Assembly (NCBI RefSeq): GCF_004134825.1
Contig: NZ_SDPN01000002.1
Span: forward strand, 1 to 64,000
Direction of reading: 5' to 3'
DNA from: Agromyces albus
GTDB taxonomy: Bacteria > Actinomycetota > Actinomycetes > Actinomycetales > Microbacteriaceae
Length of the DNA stretch: 64,000 nucleotides
The notes beneath the pieces were generated by a model. The model was not told the origin of the DNA, did no database searches, and worked only from the letters and a program-made list of their open reading frames with translations. This document shows positions 27,018-34,498 of the stretch, piece by piece (within the stretch, counting starts at the first letter, position 1; the number at the start of each line of letters is the position of its first letter). A program made the translations under genes and the position numbers.

Positions 27018-27413
27018 ATGGATCTCACGAACGAGAAGATCGCCCGCGCATTCTCGAGCCATCGATTCGAGGTTGCGCTGCCGCACCTCGCCGACGACGT
27101 CGTCTGGACGCTCGTCGGCGCGGCACCCATGATCGGGCCTGAGGCGGTGAAGCAGGCCTGCGCGCGCACCGCCGCGGATCTCGCCGGTGTCACGACGGAG
27201 TTCCAACGCTTCCGCACCGTGGTCGGCAATGAGAGTGTCGTCGTCGGCAACGAGAGTGTCGTGGTGGCCAACGAGAGCGTCGTGGTCGACAGCCTCGCGA
27301 GGTACACCGACGGCGGGGGAGACGTCTCGGTCGTGGCATCCTGCGACATCTACGACTTCGTCGACGGGCGCGTCAGCGAGATCGTCTCCTACACCGTCGA
27401 ACTCCCCAGCTGA
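27018..27413 (+). CDS. SnoaL/NTF2-like protein with an internal triplicated 7-residue repeat
   Basis: 131 residues. The NTF2-like cone fold is indicated by the N-terminal helix ARAFSSHRFEVALPHLADDV, VVWTLVG and the closing DIYDFVDGRVSEIVSY, as in SnoaL-type isomerases and ketosteroid isomerase relatives. Between the central strands the heptad VVGNESV occurs three times (third copy VVANESV), which lengthens a beta hairpin. ATG 27018 follows GGGAGGGCAGG. The next gene, acetolactate decarboxylase, begins 10 bp downstream. Confidence 0.82.
   Translation: MDLTNEKIARAFSSHRFEVALPHLADDVVWTLVGAAPMIGPEAVKQACARTAADLAGVTTEFQRFRTVVGNESVVVGNESVVVANESVVVDSLARYTDGGGDVSVVASCDIYDFVDGRVSEIVSYTVELPS
27219..27281 (+). 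repeat. Three 21-bp tandem repeats inside the SnoaL-like gene
   Basis: Units at 27219-27239, 27240-27260 and 27261-27281 each encode VV(G/A)NESV. Copies differ by a few substitutions, mostly at third positions. The expansion keeps the frame. Confidence 0.85.
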
Positions 27414-27422
27414 CGTCGCTCC

Positions 27423-28184
27423 GTGACGAGTCGACCTCCCGACCCGCGTGCTGCGCTGACGCAGTTCGCCGTGCTCGATGCCCTGCTCGCCGGCGCGTAC
27501 GAGTCCGGCCTGCCGGTCGCCGAAGCGCGCTCGATCGGTGACTTCGGCCTCGGCTGCGTCGACCATCTCGGCGGCGAGGTCGTCATCCTCGACGGCGAGG
27601 TGATCGAGTGCACGCTCGACGGTCCTCCCATCGAGATGGACGACGAGGAGATCTTGCCGTTCGCCATCGTGTGCCGATTTCCCGATGTCGCCTCGGTGGG
27701 CATTCAGGAGCAGGATCTCTCGGGATTCACGGCATCCGTCGAGCGGGCGCTCATCAGCAGGAACCTCTTCCATGCTGTGCGGTTCGACGGCGTCCTGTCG
27801 GAGGTCCGCTTGCGAATCACGCCCCGACAGCATCATCCGCTCCCGGCGCTCGCCGAAGTGACGAGCCACCAGGTCGAGACGGTCGAGAGGGCGGTACGCG
27901 GCACGTTGGTGGCGTTCTGGACGCCTGCCATTTATCAGGGAATCGCCGTCGGCGGGCTCCACCTCCATTTCCTCAGCGATGATCGAAGCTTCGGCGGACA
28001 CGTGCTCGACCTCGCCGTCGACGCCGGCGACCTGCGGGTGGCGGCCTTCACCCGTTTCGACCTGCGACTGCCAACGGATGAGCTCTTTCTGCGCACGGAG
28101 CTCACCCACGCGGAGGATCACCGCATCGTCGCTGTCGAGGGAGGCGTGCAGGCAGGAGCCGGGGCGGCGCCGCCTGCGCACTGA
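27423..28184 (+). CDS. alsD: Alpha-acetolactate decarboxylase
   Basis: 253 residues. Acetolactate decarboxylase (BudA/AlsD) converts 2-acetolactate to (R)-acetoin. Family features in order: FGLGCVDHLGGEVVILDGEV, FHAVRFDGVLSEVRLR, GTLVAFWTPAIYQGIAVGGL and the zinc-site block HLHFLSDDRSFGGHVLD, with its histidines present. The final EDHRIVAVEGG matches the family C-terminus. The start is GTG 27423, 10 bp after the SnoaL-like gene. No acetolactate synthase is adjacent; the ThDP enzyme at the window's left end is 26 kb away. Confidence 0.93.
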   Translation: MTSRPPDPRAALTQFAVLDALLAGAYESGLPVAEARSIGDFGLGCVDHLGGEVVILDGEVIECTLDGPPIEMDDEEILPFAIVCRFPDVASVGIQEQDLSGFTASVERALISRNLFHAVRFDGVLSEVRLRITPRQHHPLPALAEVTSHQVETVERAVRGTLVAFWTPAIYQGIAVGGLHLHFLSDDRSFGGHVLDLAVDAGDLRVAAFTRFDLRLPTDELFLRTELTHAEDHRIVAVEGGVQAGAGAAPPAH

Positions 28185-28224
28185 GGGGATGCGCTGCTCA
28201 CAGGGTCGGAGGCGACCCGCCGGG

Positions 28225-28339
28225 TAGAGTGAGGCCCGGCCCGACCGCCCGCGCCCCCGCCTGGGTGCCGTCTGCGCATGCGCCGGCTGACGACATCCCA
28301 CCGCCGTATCTCCCGAATGCAAGGACACCGCACCCGTGA
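28225..28339 (+). promoter_or_regulatory. Leader of the ABC-F gene: TAGAGT -10 box and a possible upstream peptide
   Basis: TAGAGT (28225-28230) could start an RNA near 28237. In this leader, GTG 28265 opens a 24-codon frame ending PADDIPPPYLPNARTPHP, whose TGA (28337-28339) overlaps the GTG start of the ABC-F gene. Pro-rich frames are frequent in GC-rich DNA, so this may be chance. It is noted because leader peptides often control ABC-F genes. Confidence 0.35.
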
Positions 28340-29928
28340 GCCTGATCCGCCTGAACGACGTGAGCATGGAATTCGACGGGCGACCCGTTCTGCGGGAGGC
28401 GTTCCTCAAGCTGCGGCGGGGCGACCGCATCGGCCTCATCGGCAAGAACGGCACCGGCAAGACGACGTTCCTCGAGCTCGTGCTCGGGCGACAGCAGCCG
28501 TCGGGCGGCACCGTCGACGCGAGCCTCGGCACCACGATCGGGTACTTCTCGCAGTTCTCCGAGCTCGACGGCGAGCAGAGCACCTACGAGACCCTGAGCG
28601 CCCACTTCGGCGCGGTGCACGAGACGCAGGCGCGCATCGACGCGATCGGCCTGCGGCTCGCCGAGCCGATGACGGATGCCGCGATGACGCGCCTGCTCAC
28701 CGAGCAGGGCGAGCTCTTCGAACGCATGGACGCGATCGGCGGCTGGACCTACGAGAACACCATCGACACCGTGCTCACGAGCCTCGGCTTCGACGAGGAG
28801 CGGCGGCACCTTCCCGTCGACCGTTTGTCGGGCGGATGGCGCAACCGGGCCGCGCTCGCGCTGATCCTCGTGCAAGCACCCGATGTGCTGTTGCTCGACG
28901 AGCCGACGAACTTCCTCGACCTCGACGGCGTGCGCTGGATCGAGGGGTGGCTCGGCGGCTTCGCCGGCGCGGTGCTCGTGGTCTCGCACGACCGCCAGTT
29001 CCTCGACGGGGTCGTCAACCGCATCGTCGAGATCGAGAACTACCGCCTGCAGGAGTACGAGGGCAACTACTCGGCGTACGTGCACGCGAAGCAGTCGCGG
29101 CTGAAGATGCTCGAGCGCCAGTTCGCGCATGAAGAGGAGCTGCTCGCCTACGAGCAGGCCGCGTCGACCGCGCGTCGCGAGGCGGCCCGCAATCCCGCGA
29201 ACGCGGTGGCCCGGAAGCTCGCCGATATCAAGAAGCGCCAGGCGCCGCGCCCGATCGACCAGATCATTACCGCCATCTACGACGGGCTGCGGGTCAGTAA
29301 CGACCTGCTCACGGTCGAAGGCCTCACCAAGGGGTTCAACGGCACGCCGCTCTTCGAGGGACTCACGTTCAGCCTGCACCGCGGCGACCGCGTCGCGGTG
29401 CTCGGGTCGAACGGCTCGGGCAAGTCGACACTGCTCGACGTGCTCACGGGCGAGACTGAAGCGGATGCCGGGACCGTGCGCTGGGCGAAGGGCGTGCGCT
29501 TCGTGTCGTACAACCGGGTCTACGCCGAGCTCGATCTCGAGGACACTGTCGGACACGCGGTGAACGCCTACCCTGACTCGCTCGCGTTCACCGCGACGAA
29601 GAAGAGCGTGAACCGGTTCCTCGCGATGCTGCAGTTCTCCGACGCCGACCTGCAGCAGAAGATCGGCACCCTCTCGGGCGGTCAGCGGGCGCGCGTCGCG
29701 ATCGCGCAATGCCTGCTCTCAGGCGCGGGCGTGATCGTGCTCGACGAGCCGACGAACCACCTCGACATCACTTCAACGCAAGTGATGGAGCGCGCCCTCA
29801 CGCACTTCCCGGGTGCCGTCGTCGTGGTGAGCCACGATCGCTTCTTCGTCGACAAGCTCGCCGACCGGCTGCTGGTGTTCGGTGGCACGTCGCGCGTGCG
29901 CGAGACCGCGGCGACCGGGGCGCTCTGA
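28336..29928 (+). CDS. ABC-F family ATPase (ribosome-associated)
   Basis: 530 residues with two ABC domains and no membrane helices. First: IGLIGKNGTGKTTFLELVLG, LSGGWRNRAALA, VLLLDEPTNFLD. Second: VAVLGSNGSGKSTLLDVLTG, LSGGQRARVAIA, VIVLDEPTNHLD. A charged linker between them (KQSRLKMLERQFAHEEELLA) is the P-site tRNA interaction motif region. ABC-F proteins act at the ribosomal E-site, rescuing stalled ribosomes or conferring resistance to 50S-binding antibiotics; the subfamily is not decided here. GTG 28336 follows AAGGA at 28321. It is probably monocistronic. Confidence 0.94.
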   Translation: MSLIRLNDVSMEFDGRPVLREAFLKLRRGDRIGLIGKNGTGKTTFLELVLGRQQPSGGTVDASLGTTIGYFSQFSELDGEQSTYETLSAHFGAVHETQARIDAIGLRLAEPMTDAAMTRLLTEQGELFERMDAIGGWTYENTIDTVLTSLGFDEERRHLPVDRLSGGWRNRAALALILVQAPDVLLLDEPTNFLDLDGVRWIEGWLGGFAGAVLVVSHDRQFLDGVVNRIVEIENYRLQEYEGNYSAYVHAKQSRLKMLERQFAHEEELLAYEQAASTARREAARNPANAVARKLADIKKRQAPRPIDQIITAIYDGLRVSNDLLTVEGLTKGFNGTPLFEGLTFSLHRGDRVAVLGSNGSGKSTLLDVLTGETEADAGTVRWAKGVRFVSYNRVYAELDLEDTVGHAVNAYPDSLAFTATKKSVNRFLAMLQFSDADLQQKIGTLSGGQRARVAIAQCLLSGAGVIVLDEPTNHLDITSTQVMERALTHFPGAVVVVSHDRFFVDKLADRLLVFGGTSRVRETAATGAL

Positions 29929-30002
29929 GAGACCGCCCTCCGTCCGAAGGCTGAGAGCCGATCTTCTGTCACCGTTCGCGGTGGACTTCTTCGCGTAGCC
30001 GC

Positions 30003-30593
30003 TCAGATCGGTTGACGGCGCACCGGATAACGCAGGTGAAGCACCCGGTTGCCCTGAATCACCACGTCGGGATCCTCCAACAGGTGCGGCGAGTCGACCG
30101 ACCCGAAGTAGCGCTTGCCCGACCCGAACACGACGGGTACGACGTCCATGCGCACCTCGTCGACCAGGCCCGCGGCAAGCGCCTGGCCACCGACGTCGCC
30201 GGCGGCGACCTCGACCAGGCGGTCACCCGCAAGCTCCTGCGCCTTGGCCACGGCTGCCTCGACGCCGTCGACGAAGTGGAACGGCGCCTCGGGGTCCCAG
30301 CCCTCGGGCTTCGGCCGGTGCGTCACGACGACCACGTGGTCGACCCCGCCCGGAGGCTCCCCGTCCCAGCCGTCCGTCATGTCGAAGACGTGGCGGCCGG
30401 CGATTGTCGCCCCGATCTGGTCCCAGTACGGCCGGGTGTAGTCGTAGGACGTCTGCGACACCTTCAACACGCCGCTCTCGTCCAACGGGACGTCACCGCT
30501 GGTCAACCAGTCGAACAGCGGTCCGGGCTGGTCGTGCTCGTCGGCGATGAAGCCGTCGACCGACACCGAGGCGTACATGACCACCTTGCCCAC
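30003..30593 (-). CDS. RibD C-terminal/dihydrofolate reductase-like protein
   Basis: 196 residues: KVVMYASVSVDGFIADEHDQ, IAGRHVFDMTDGWDG, VVVVTHRPKPEGWD, VEVAAGDVGGQALAAGLVDE, VVPVVFGSGKRYFG. The GTG at 30593 is chosen because AGAGGAG lies 6 bases upstream and the first strand begins there. It is another NADPH-binding RibD_C member of unknown substrate. It lies between the convergent ABC-F gene and the PadR-type regulator gene 39 bp upstream, so it may be cotranscribed with that regulator. Confidence 0.92.
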   Translation of the reverse strand: MGKVVMYASVSVDGFIADEHDQPGPLFDWLTSGDVPLDESGVLKVSQTSYDYTRPYWDQIGATIAGRHVFDMTDGWDGEPPGGVDHVVVVTHRPKPEGWDPEAPFHFVDGVEAAVAKAQELAGDRLVEVAAGDVGGQALAAGLVDEVRMDVVPVVFGSGKRYFGSVDSPHLLEDPDVVIQGNRVLHLRYPVRRQPI

Positions 30594-30632
30594 GGGGTTC
30601 TCCTCTGCTTGGGGTGCCCGCAATTTTAGTGT

Positions 30633-31241
30633 CTACTCGCGCTCGCCGGGCCCGTCGAGTTCGCCGAGCTCCTCCAGCAGGCGCAAGCCACGCTCGGCCC
30701 ACGCGATCTCCTGATCGGCGCGACCCACTTGGCCCTCGTAGGCGAACACCTTGAATCGACTGATGCGCTCCCACTGGTCTTCGGGATTGGCGGCGAGGCG
30801 GCGCGCGAGGGTGGGGCTCGTGCGGTTCTCGATCGCCGCGATCTGTTCGAGGGCCTGTGCGCGCTGGTCGCGGAAGTGCTCGATATGGGCGCGAAGCTGG
30901 GTTGCTGCGGCGCCCGGTGCGGCCCACTCGAAGTAGGCGGCCCGCAAGTGCGCGGCATCCCGCTCCCTGACGTAGCCCTCGGGTTCGTCCTGCCAGTGCC
31001 GGAGTGCCTGCTCGCCGTCGCGCGTGATCGAGTATTCGGTCTTGGTGGCCCCGCGGCTGCCCCACGGCACGGGCCTGCTCGAGAGCAGCCCCTCGGAATG
31101 CATCCGCCGAAGCTCGGGGTAGATCTGCGAGTCGGGCGCGTGCCAGACATGACCCACCGAGGTGCTGAACTGCTTGACCACGTCGTAGCCCGTCATCGGG
31201 CCGGAGGAGAGGAGCGCCAGCAAGGCCGAACGGAGGCTCAC
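30633..31241 (-). CDS. vanR: PadR-family repressor, probably VanR of the vanillate operon
   Basis: 202 residues. The N-terminal winged helix is typical of PadR (ALLALLSSGPMTGYDVVKQF, HAPDSQIYPELRRMHSEGLL, TEYSITRDGEQAL). A C-terminal coiled-coil dimerisation domain follows (ATQLRAHIEHFRDQRAQALE). PadR-type VanR represses vanABK in Corynebacterium glutamicum and is released by vanillate. Here the gene is divergent from vanA, and the intergenic region has two near-identical palindromes. GTG 31241 is the start, with GAAGGGA upstream. The vanillate link is inferred from context. Confidence 0.88.
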   Translation of the reverse strand: MSLRSALLALLSSGPMTGYDVVKQFSTSVGHVWHAPDSQIYPELRRMHSEGLLSSRPVPWGSRGATKTEYSITRDGEQALRHWQDEPEGYVRERDAAHLRAAYFEWAAPGAAATQLRAHIEHFRDQRAQALEQIAAIENRTSPTLARRLAANPEDQWERISRFKVFAYEGQVGRADQEIAWAERGLRLLEELGELDGPGERE

Positions 31242-31299
31242 TCGCGGGTCCCTTCTCGAGTCGGGCGCGCGGTTCTCACGAGCCGAGCCGCGGCAACCC

Positions 31300-31329
31300 T
31301 TGCAGAATCACTATCGACATAGGTAGTGT
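31300..31329 (+). promoter_or_regulatory. Promoter of the vanAB operon
   Basis: TTGCAG (31300-31305), 18-base spacer, TAGTGT (31324-31329). The first PadR palindrome fills the spacer, so binding would block RNA polymerase. Confidence 0.55.
31311..31322. promoter_or_regulatory. PadR/VanR operator 1
   Basis: CTATCGACATAG, CTAT/ATAG dyad in the vanA promoter spacer. It differs from operator 2 at one base. Confidence 0.65.
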
Positions 31330-31349
31330 ATGCCCACATCACCGAATAC

Positions 31350-31361
31350 CTATCGAGATAG
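31350..31361. promoter_or_regulatory. PadR/VanR operator 2
   Basis: CTATCGAGATAG, CTATC/GATAG dyad, centred 39 bp from operator 1 and 41 bp before the vanA start. Eleven of 12 bases agree with operator 1. Confidence 0.65.
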
Positions 31362-31402
31362 TTATTCGCGGCTCTTGGAAGAACTCAGCAGAGGATGCCC
31401 CC

Positions 31403-32551
31403 ATGACCACGTCAATGACGACGAGCACCACGACGAGCACGACGAACAGCACGACCGCCAAGCTGCTGTCCTACCCGCTCAATGCGTGGTATCCCGCAGG
31501 GTGGGACCACGAGATCACCAGCAAGGGCATCATCTCGCGCACGATCGCGGGGCGACCGCTCGCGCTCTACCGCACGCAGGACGGCCACCCCGTCGCCCTC
31601 GCCGACGCGTGTTGGCACCGGCTCGCCCCGCTGTCGCAGGGCAAGCTCATGGGCCGCGACGAGATCCAGTGCCCCTACCACGGCCTGCGCTACAACTCCG
31701 CGGGGCGATGCACCGCGATGCCGGCCCAGGAGACGCTGAACCCGTCGGCCACCGTGGCCTCCTACCCGGTGTCGGAGCGCTACCGCTACGTGTGGGTGTG
31801 GCTGGGCGACCCGACCCTGGCCGACCCGGCGCTCCTGCCCGACATGCACCAGCTGGAGAGCGACGAGTGGGCGGGTGACGGGGAGACGATTCACGCACCC
31901 TGCAACTACCAGCTCGTGCTCGACAACCTGATGGATCTCACCCACGAGGAGTTCGTGCATTCGTCGAGCATCGGGCAGGAGGAGCTCAGCGAGTCCGAGT
32001 TCGAGGTCACCCACGACGAGAACACCGTCACGGTGACCCGCTGGATGCGCAACATCGACGCCCCGCCGTTCTGGCTCAAGAACATGCGCGACAGGTTCCC
32101 CGGGTTCGAGGGCAAGGTCGATCGCTGGCAGATCATCCATTACACGTTCCCGTCGACCATCTGCATCGACGTGGGCGTCGCGGAGGCGGGAACCGGCGCG
32201 CCGGAGGGCGACCGATCGCGCGGGGTCAACGGCTACGTCATGAACACCATCTCCCCGGAGACGGATCGCTCGTGCCACTACTTCTGGGCGTTCATGCGCA
32301 ACTACCGCCTGGAGAGCCAGCTCATCACCACGCAGCTGCGCAACGGAGTGCACGGCGTGTTCGGCGAGGACGAGGCCATGCTGCAGGCCCAGCAGGCGGC
32401 CATCGACGCCAACCCCGACCATGAGTTCTACAACCTGAACATCGACATGGGCGGGATGTGGGTGCGCCGGCTCCTCGAACGGGCGCTCGAGGCGGAGGGC
32501 CGCTCCATCGCCGCTCGCGCCCCCGCCCCGGCGGCCTCCTCGAAGGCCTGA
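31403..32551 (+). CDS. vanA: Vanillate O-demethylase oxygenase subunit (Rieske oxygenase)
   Basis: 382 residues. VanA oxygenates the methoxy group of vanillate to give protocatechuate and formaldehyde. The Rieske [2Fe-2S] ligands are Cys70/His72 in DACWHRLAPLS and Cys90/His93 in IQCPYHGLRY. The mononuclear iron site lies in DNLMDLTHEEFVHSSSIG. The C-terminus MGGMWVRRLLERALEAEGR suits vanillate-type members. The first 20 residues are a Thr/Ser run absent from most relatives. It is followed at 9 bp by its reductase and controlled by the divergent PadR protein. Confidence 0.92.
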   Translation: MTTSMTTSTTTSTTNSTTAKLLSYPLNAWYPAGWDHEITSKGIISRTIAGRPLALYRTQDGHPVALADACWHRLAPLSQGKLMGRDEIQCPYHGLRYNSAGRCTAMPAQETLNPSATVASYPVSERYRYVWVWLGDPTLADPALLPDMHQLESDEWAGDGETIHAPCNYQLVLDNLMDLTHEEFVHSSSIGQEELSESEFEVTHDENTVTVTRWMRNIDAPPFWLKNMRDRFPGFEGKVDRWQIIHYTFPSTICIDVGVAEAGTGAPEGDRSRGVNGYVMNTISPETDRSCHYFWAFMRNYRLESQLITTQLRNGVHGVFGEDEAMLQAQQAAIDANPDHEFYNLNIDMGGMWVRRLLERALEAEGRSIAARAPAPAASSKA

Positions 32552-32560
32552 GGCGCGCTC

Positions 32561-33562
32561 GTGATCACCTCCAGAGACGACGTGTGGCAGAAGGCCGACG
32601 TCATCGCCGTCGACGAAGTCGCCGATCGCATCCGGCGGATCGTGTTGCGCCCCGAGCTGCCCCGGCCCGCGCTCCCGGGCGAGCACATCGATGTGCTCGC
32701 CACCGTGAACGGGGAGCCGCAGGTGCGCTCCTACTCGGTCGTCGAGGCGCCGGACAACGGCGGCCAGCTCGTCATCACCGTCTTCCGCACCCCCGAGTCC
32801 CGCGGCGGATCGGAGTTCATGCACTCGCTCGAGCAAGGCCAGGTGCTGAGGATCACGAAGCCGCTGCAGAACTTCCCCCTCCGCGTCGGGGCACCCTCCT
32901 ACGTGCTGCTGGCCGGTGGCATCGGCATCACGGCGATCGCCGGCATGGCCGCGCTGCTCCGCCGGCTCGGCGCAGACTACCGACTCGTGTACGTCGCGCG
33001 TTCTCGCGCCGCGATGGCGTATCTCGACGACCTGGCCGCTGTGCACGGGGATCGGTTCGAGGCGCACATCGACGACGAGGGCGGCTCCCTCGACGTGCAG
33101 GCCCTCGTTGCCGGCGTGCCCGTGCACACCGAGCTCTACATGTGCGGCCCCATCCGGCTCATGGACGCGGTGCGCCGCACGTGGGCCGATCGCGGGCTCG
33201 ACCGCACCAACCTGCGCTACGAGACCTTCGGCAACAGCGGCTGGTTCGACGCAGAACCGTTCGTGGTCCGCATTCCACGCTTGGGTGTCGAGGCCGCCGT
33301 CGGCTCGGGTGAGTCCATGCTCGAAGCGCTCGAGCGCGAGGGCGTCGACATGATGTCGGATTGCCGCAAGGGCGAGTGCGGGCTGTGCCAGGTGAAGGTC
33401 CTCGGCCTGGCCGGTCGGATCGACCACCGCGACGTGTTCTATTCAGATCGGCAGAAGGCCTCCGACTCATCGATGTGCTGCTGCGTCTCGCGGGCTGTCA
33501 CCGCCGCGCCGCCGACGACCTCCGGCGACCGCCCGGCCGTGCTCACGATCGAAGTCCCCTGA
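32561..33562 (+). CDS. vanB: Vanillate O-demethylase reductase subunit
   Basis: 333 residues, class IA phthalate-dioxygenase-reductase layout: an FMN-binding barrel with VRSYSVVEAP, an NAD domain with YVLLAGGIGITAIAGMAALL and TELYMCGPIRLMDAV, and a C-terminal plant-type [2Fe-2S] ferredoxin with CRKGECGLCQVKV and the final ligand in DSSMCCCVSRA. It passes electrons from NADH to VanA. GTG 32561 lies 9 bp after the vanA stop. No formaldehyde detoxification or protocatechuate genes follow in this window. Confidence 0.93.
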   Translation: MITSRDDVWQKADVIAVDEVADRIRRIVLRPELPRPALPGEHIDVLATVNGEPQVRSYSVVEAPDNGGQLVITVFRTPESRGGSEFMHSLEQGQVLRITKPLQNFPLRVGAPSYVLLAGGIGITAIAGMAALLRRLGADYRLVYVARSRAAMAYLDDLAAVHGDRFEAHIDDEGGSLDVQALVAGVPVHTELYMCGPIRLMDAVRRTWADRGLDRTNLRYETFGNSGWFDAEPFVVRIPRLGVEAAVGSGESMLEALEREGVDMMSDCRKGECGLCQVKVLGLAGRIDHRDVFYSDRQKASDSSMCCCVSRAVTAAPPTTSGDRPAVLTIEVP

Positions 33563-33580
33563 GCTGCCTGGAAGACGACG

Positions 33581-33586
33581 TAGTCT
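33581..33586 (+). promoter_or_regulatory. -10 box TAGTCT, probably of a leaderless transcript
   Basis: TAGTCT ends 7 bases before ATG 33594 of the ECF41-type sigma gene. There is no ribosome binding site. The same hexamer at the same distance precedes the gene at 50016. Confidence 0.45.
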
Positions 33587-33593
33587 CGTCGGT

Positions 33594-34469
33594 ATGAGCG
33601 ACGACCCGTTCGTTACCCACCGAGGCCTGCTCTTCACGGTCGCCTACGAGATGCTCGGCTCCGCCGCCGACGCCGAAGACGTTCTGCAGGAGTCCTGGCT
33701 GCGGTGGGCCGACGTCGACCAGGCGCACGTGCAGGAGCCGCGCGCGTACCTCGTGCGGATCGTCACCCGGCAGGCGCTCAATCATCTGCGCACGGTCTCG
33801 CGGCGCCGTGAGGACTACGTGGGGGAGTGGCTGCCCGAGCCGCTGCTCACGAGTCCGGATGTCGCCGACGACGTCGAGCTCGCCGAGAGCCTCTCGATGG
33901 CGATGCTCACCGTGCTCGAGACGCTCGGCCCCATCGAGCGCGCCGTCTTCGTGCTGCGCGAGGTCTTCGACGTGCCGTACGACGAGATCGCTGAGGCGGT
34001 CGACAAGACACCGGCCGCCGTGCGGCAGATCGCCCATCGCGCGAAGGATCACGTGGCGGCGCGCCGCCCCCGGATGCGGGTGGACGCGACCGAGCAGGGG
34101 CAGGTGGTCGAGCGCTTCCTCGCCGCGCTCAACACCGGTGACCTGCAGGGGCTCATGGACGTGCTCGCACCCGACGTCGTGGCGGTCGCCGACGGCGGCG
34201 GACAGGTTCGCGGGGCTGCGCGCCGGCCGATCGTCGGCGCCGAGAAGTTGGTGGCCTACATCCTGGGCGGCCTGGCGAAATTCGACGTGCGGTTCGTGGC
34301 CACGCCGGCGTGGGTGAACGGCGCGCCCGGCGCTCGAGTCGAGGTCGACGGGAACCTCGCCGGCGCGATGAGCGTGACCATCGAGAACGGACGGATCACC
34401 CGGCTCTACACCGTCGCGAACCCGCACAAACTGGCATGGCTCGACGCCGAGGCGGCACTCGCTCGGTGA
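33594..34469 (+). CDS. ECF41-type sigma factor with SnoaL-like C-terminal domain
   Basis: 291 residues. Sigma region 2 (AYEMLGSAADAEDVLQESWL, RWADVD) and region 4 (LGPIERAVFVLREVFDVPYD, EIAEAVDKTPAAVRQIAHRA) are followed by an NTF2/SnoaL-like domain (about 165-285). The ECF41 hallmarks WLPEP (linker), DGGG and NPHKL (variant of NPDKL) are present. In this class the C-terminal domain replaces an anti-sigma factor and tunes activity. ECF41 targets are usually the adjacent gene, here the winged-helix protein 29 bp downstream rather than the common small oxidoreductase. The start seems leaderless. Confidence 0.92.
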   Translation: MSDDPFVTHRGLLFTVAYEMLGSAADAEDVLQESWLRWADVDQAHVQEPRAYLVRIVTRQALNHLRTVSRRREDYVGEWLPEPLLTSPDVADDVELAESLSMAMLTVLETLGPIERAVFVLREVFDVPYDEIAEAVDKTPAAVRQIAHRAKDHVAARRPRMRVDATEQGQVVERFLAALNTGDLQGLMDVLAPDVVAVADGGGQVRGAARRPIVGAEKLVAYILGGLAKFDVRFVATPAWVNGAPGARVEVDGNLAGAMSVTIENGRITRLYTVANPHKLAWLDAEAALAR

Positions 34470-34498
34470 GAATGGGACCCGACGCGAGGGAGTTCGAC

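Noticed and set aside
27219-27281. Phase-variable simple repeat
   Set aside because: The 21-bp unit is a multiple of three and cannot switch the frame, so only length variation is possible.
31330-31878. Plus-strand frame of 182 codons starting before vanA
   Set aside because: Overlaps vanA in another frame, with a His/Asp/Glu run produced by the Thr/Ser repeat read out of frame.
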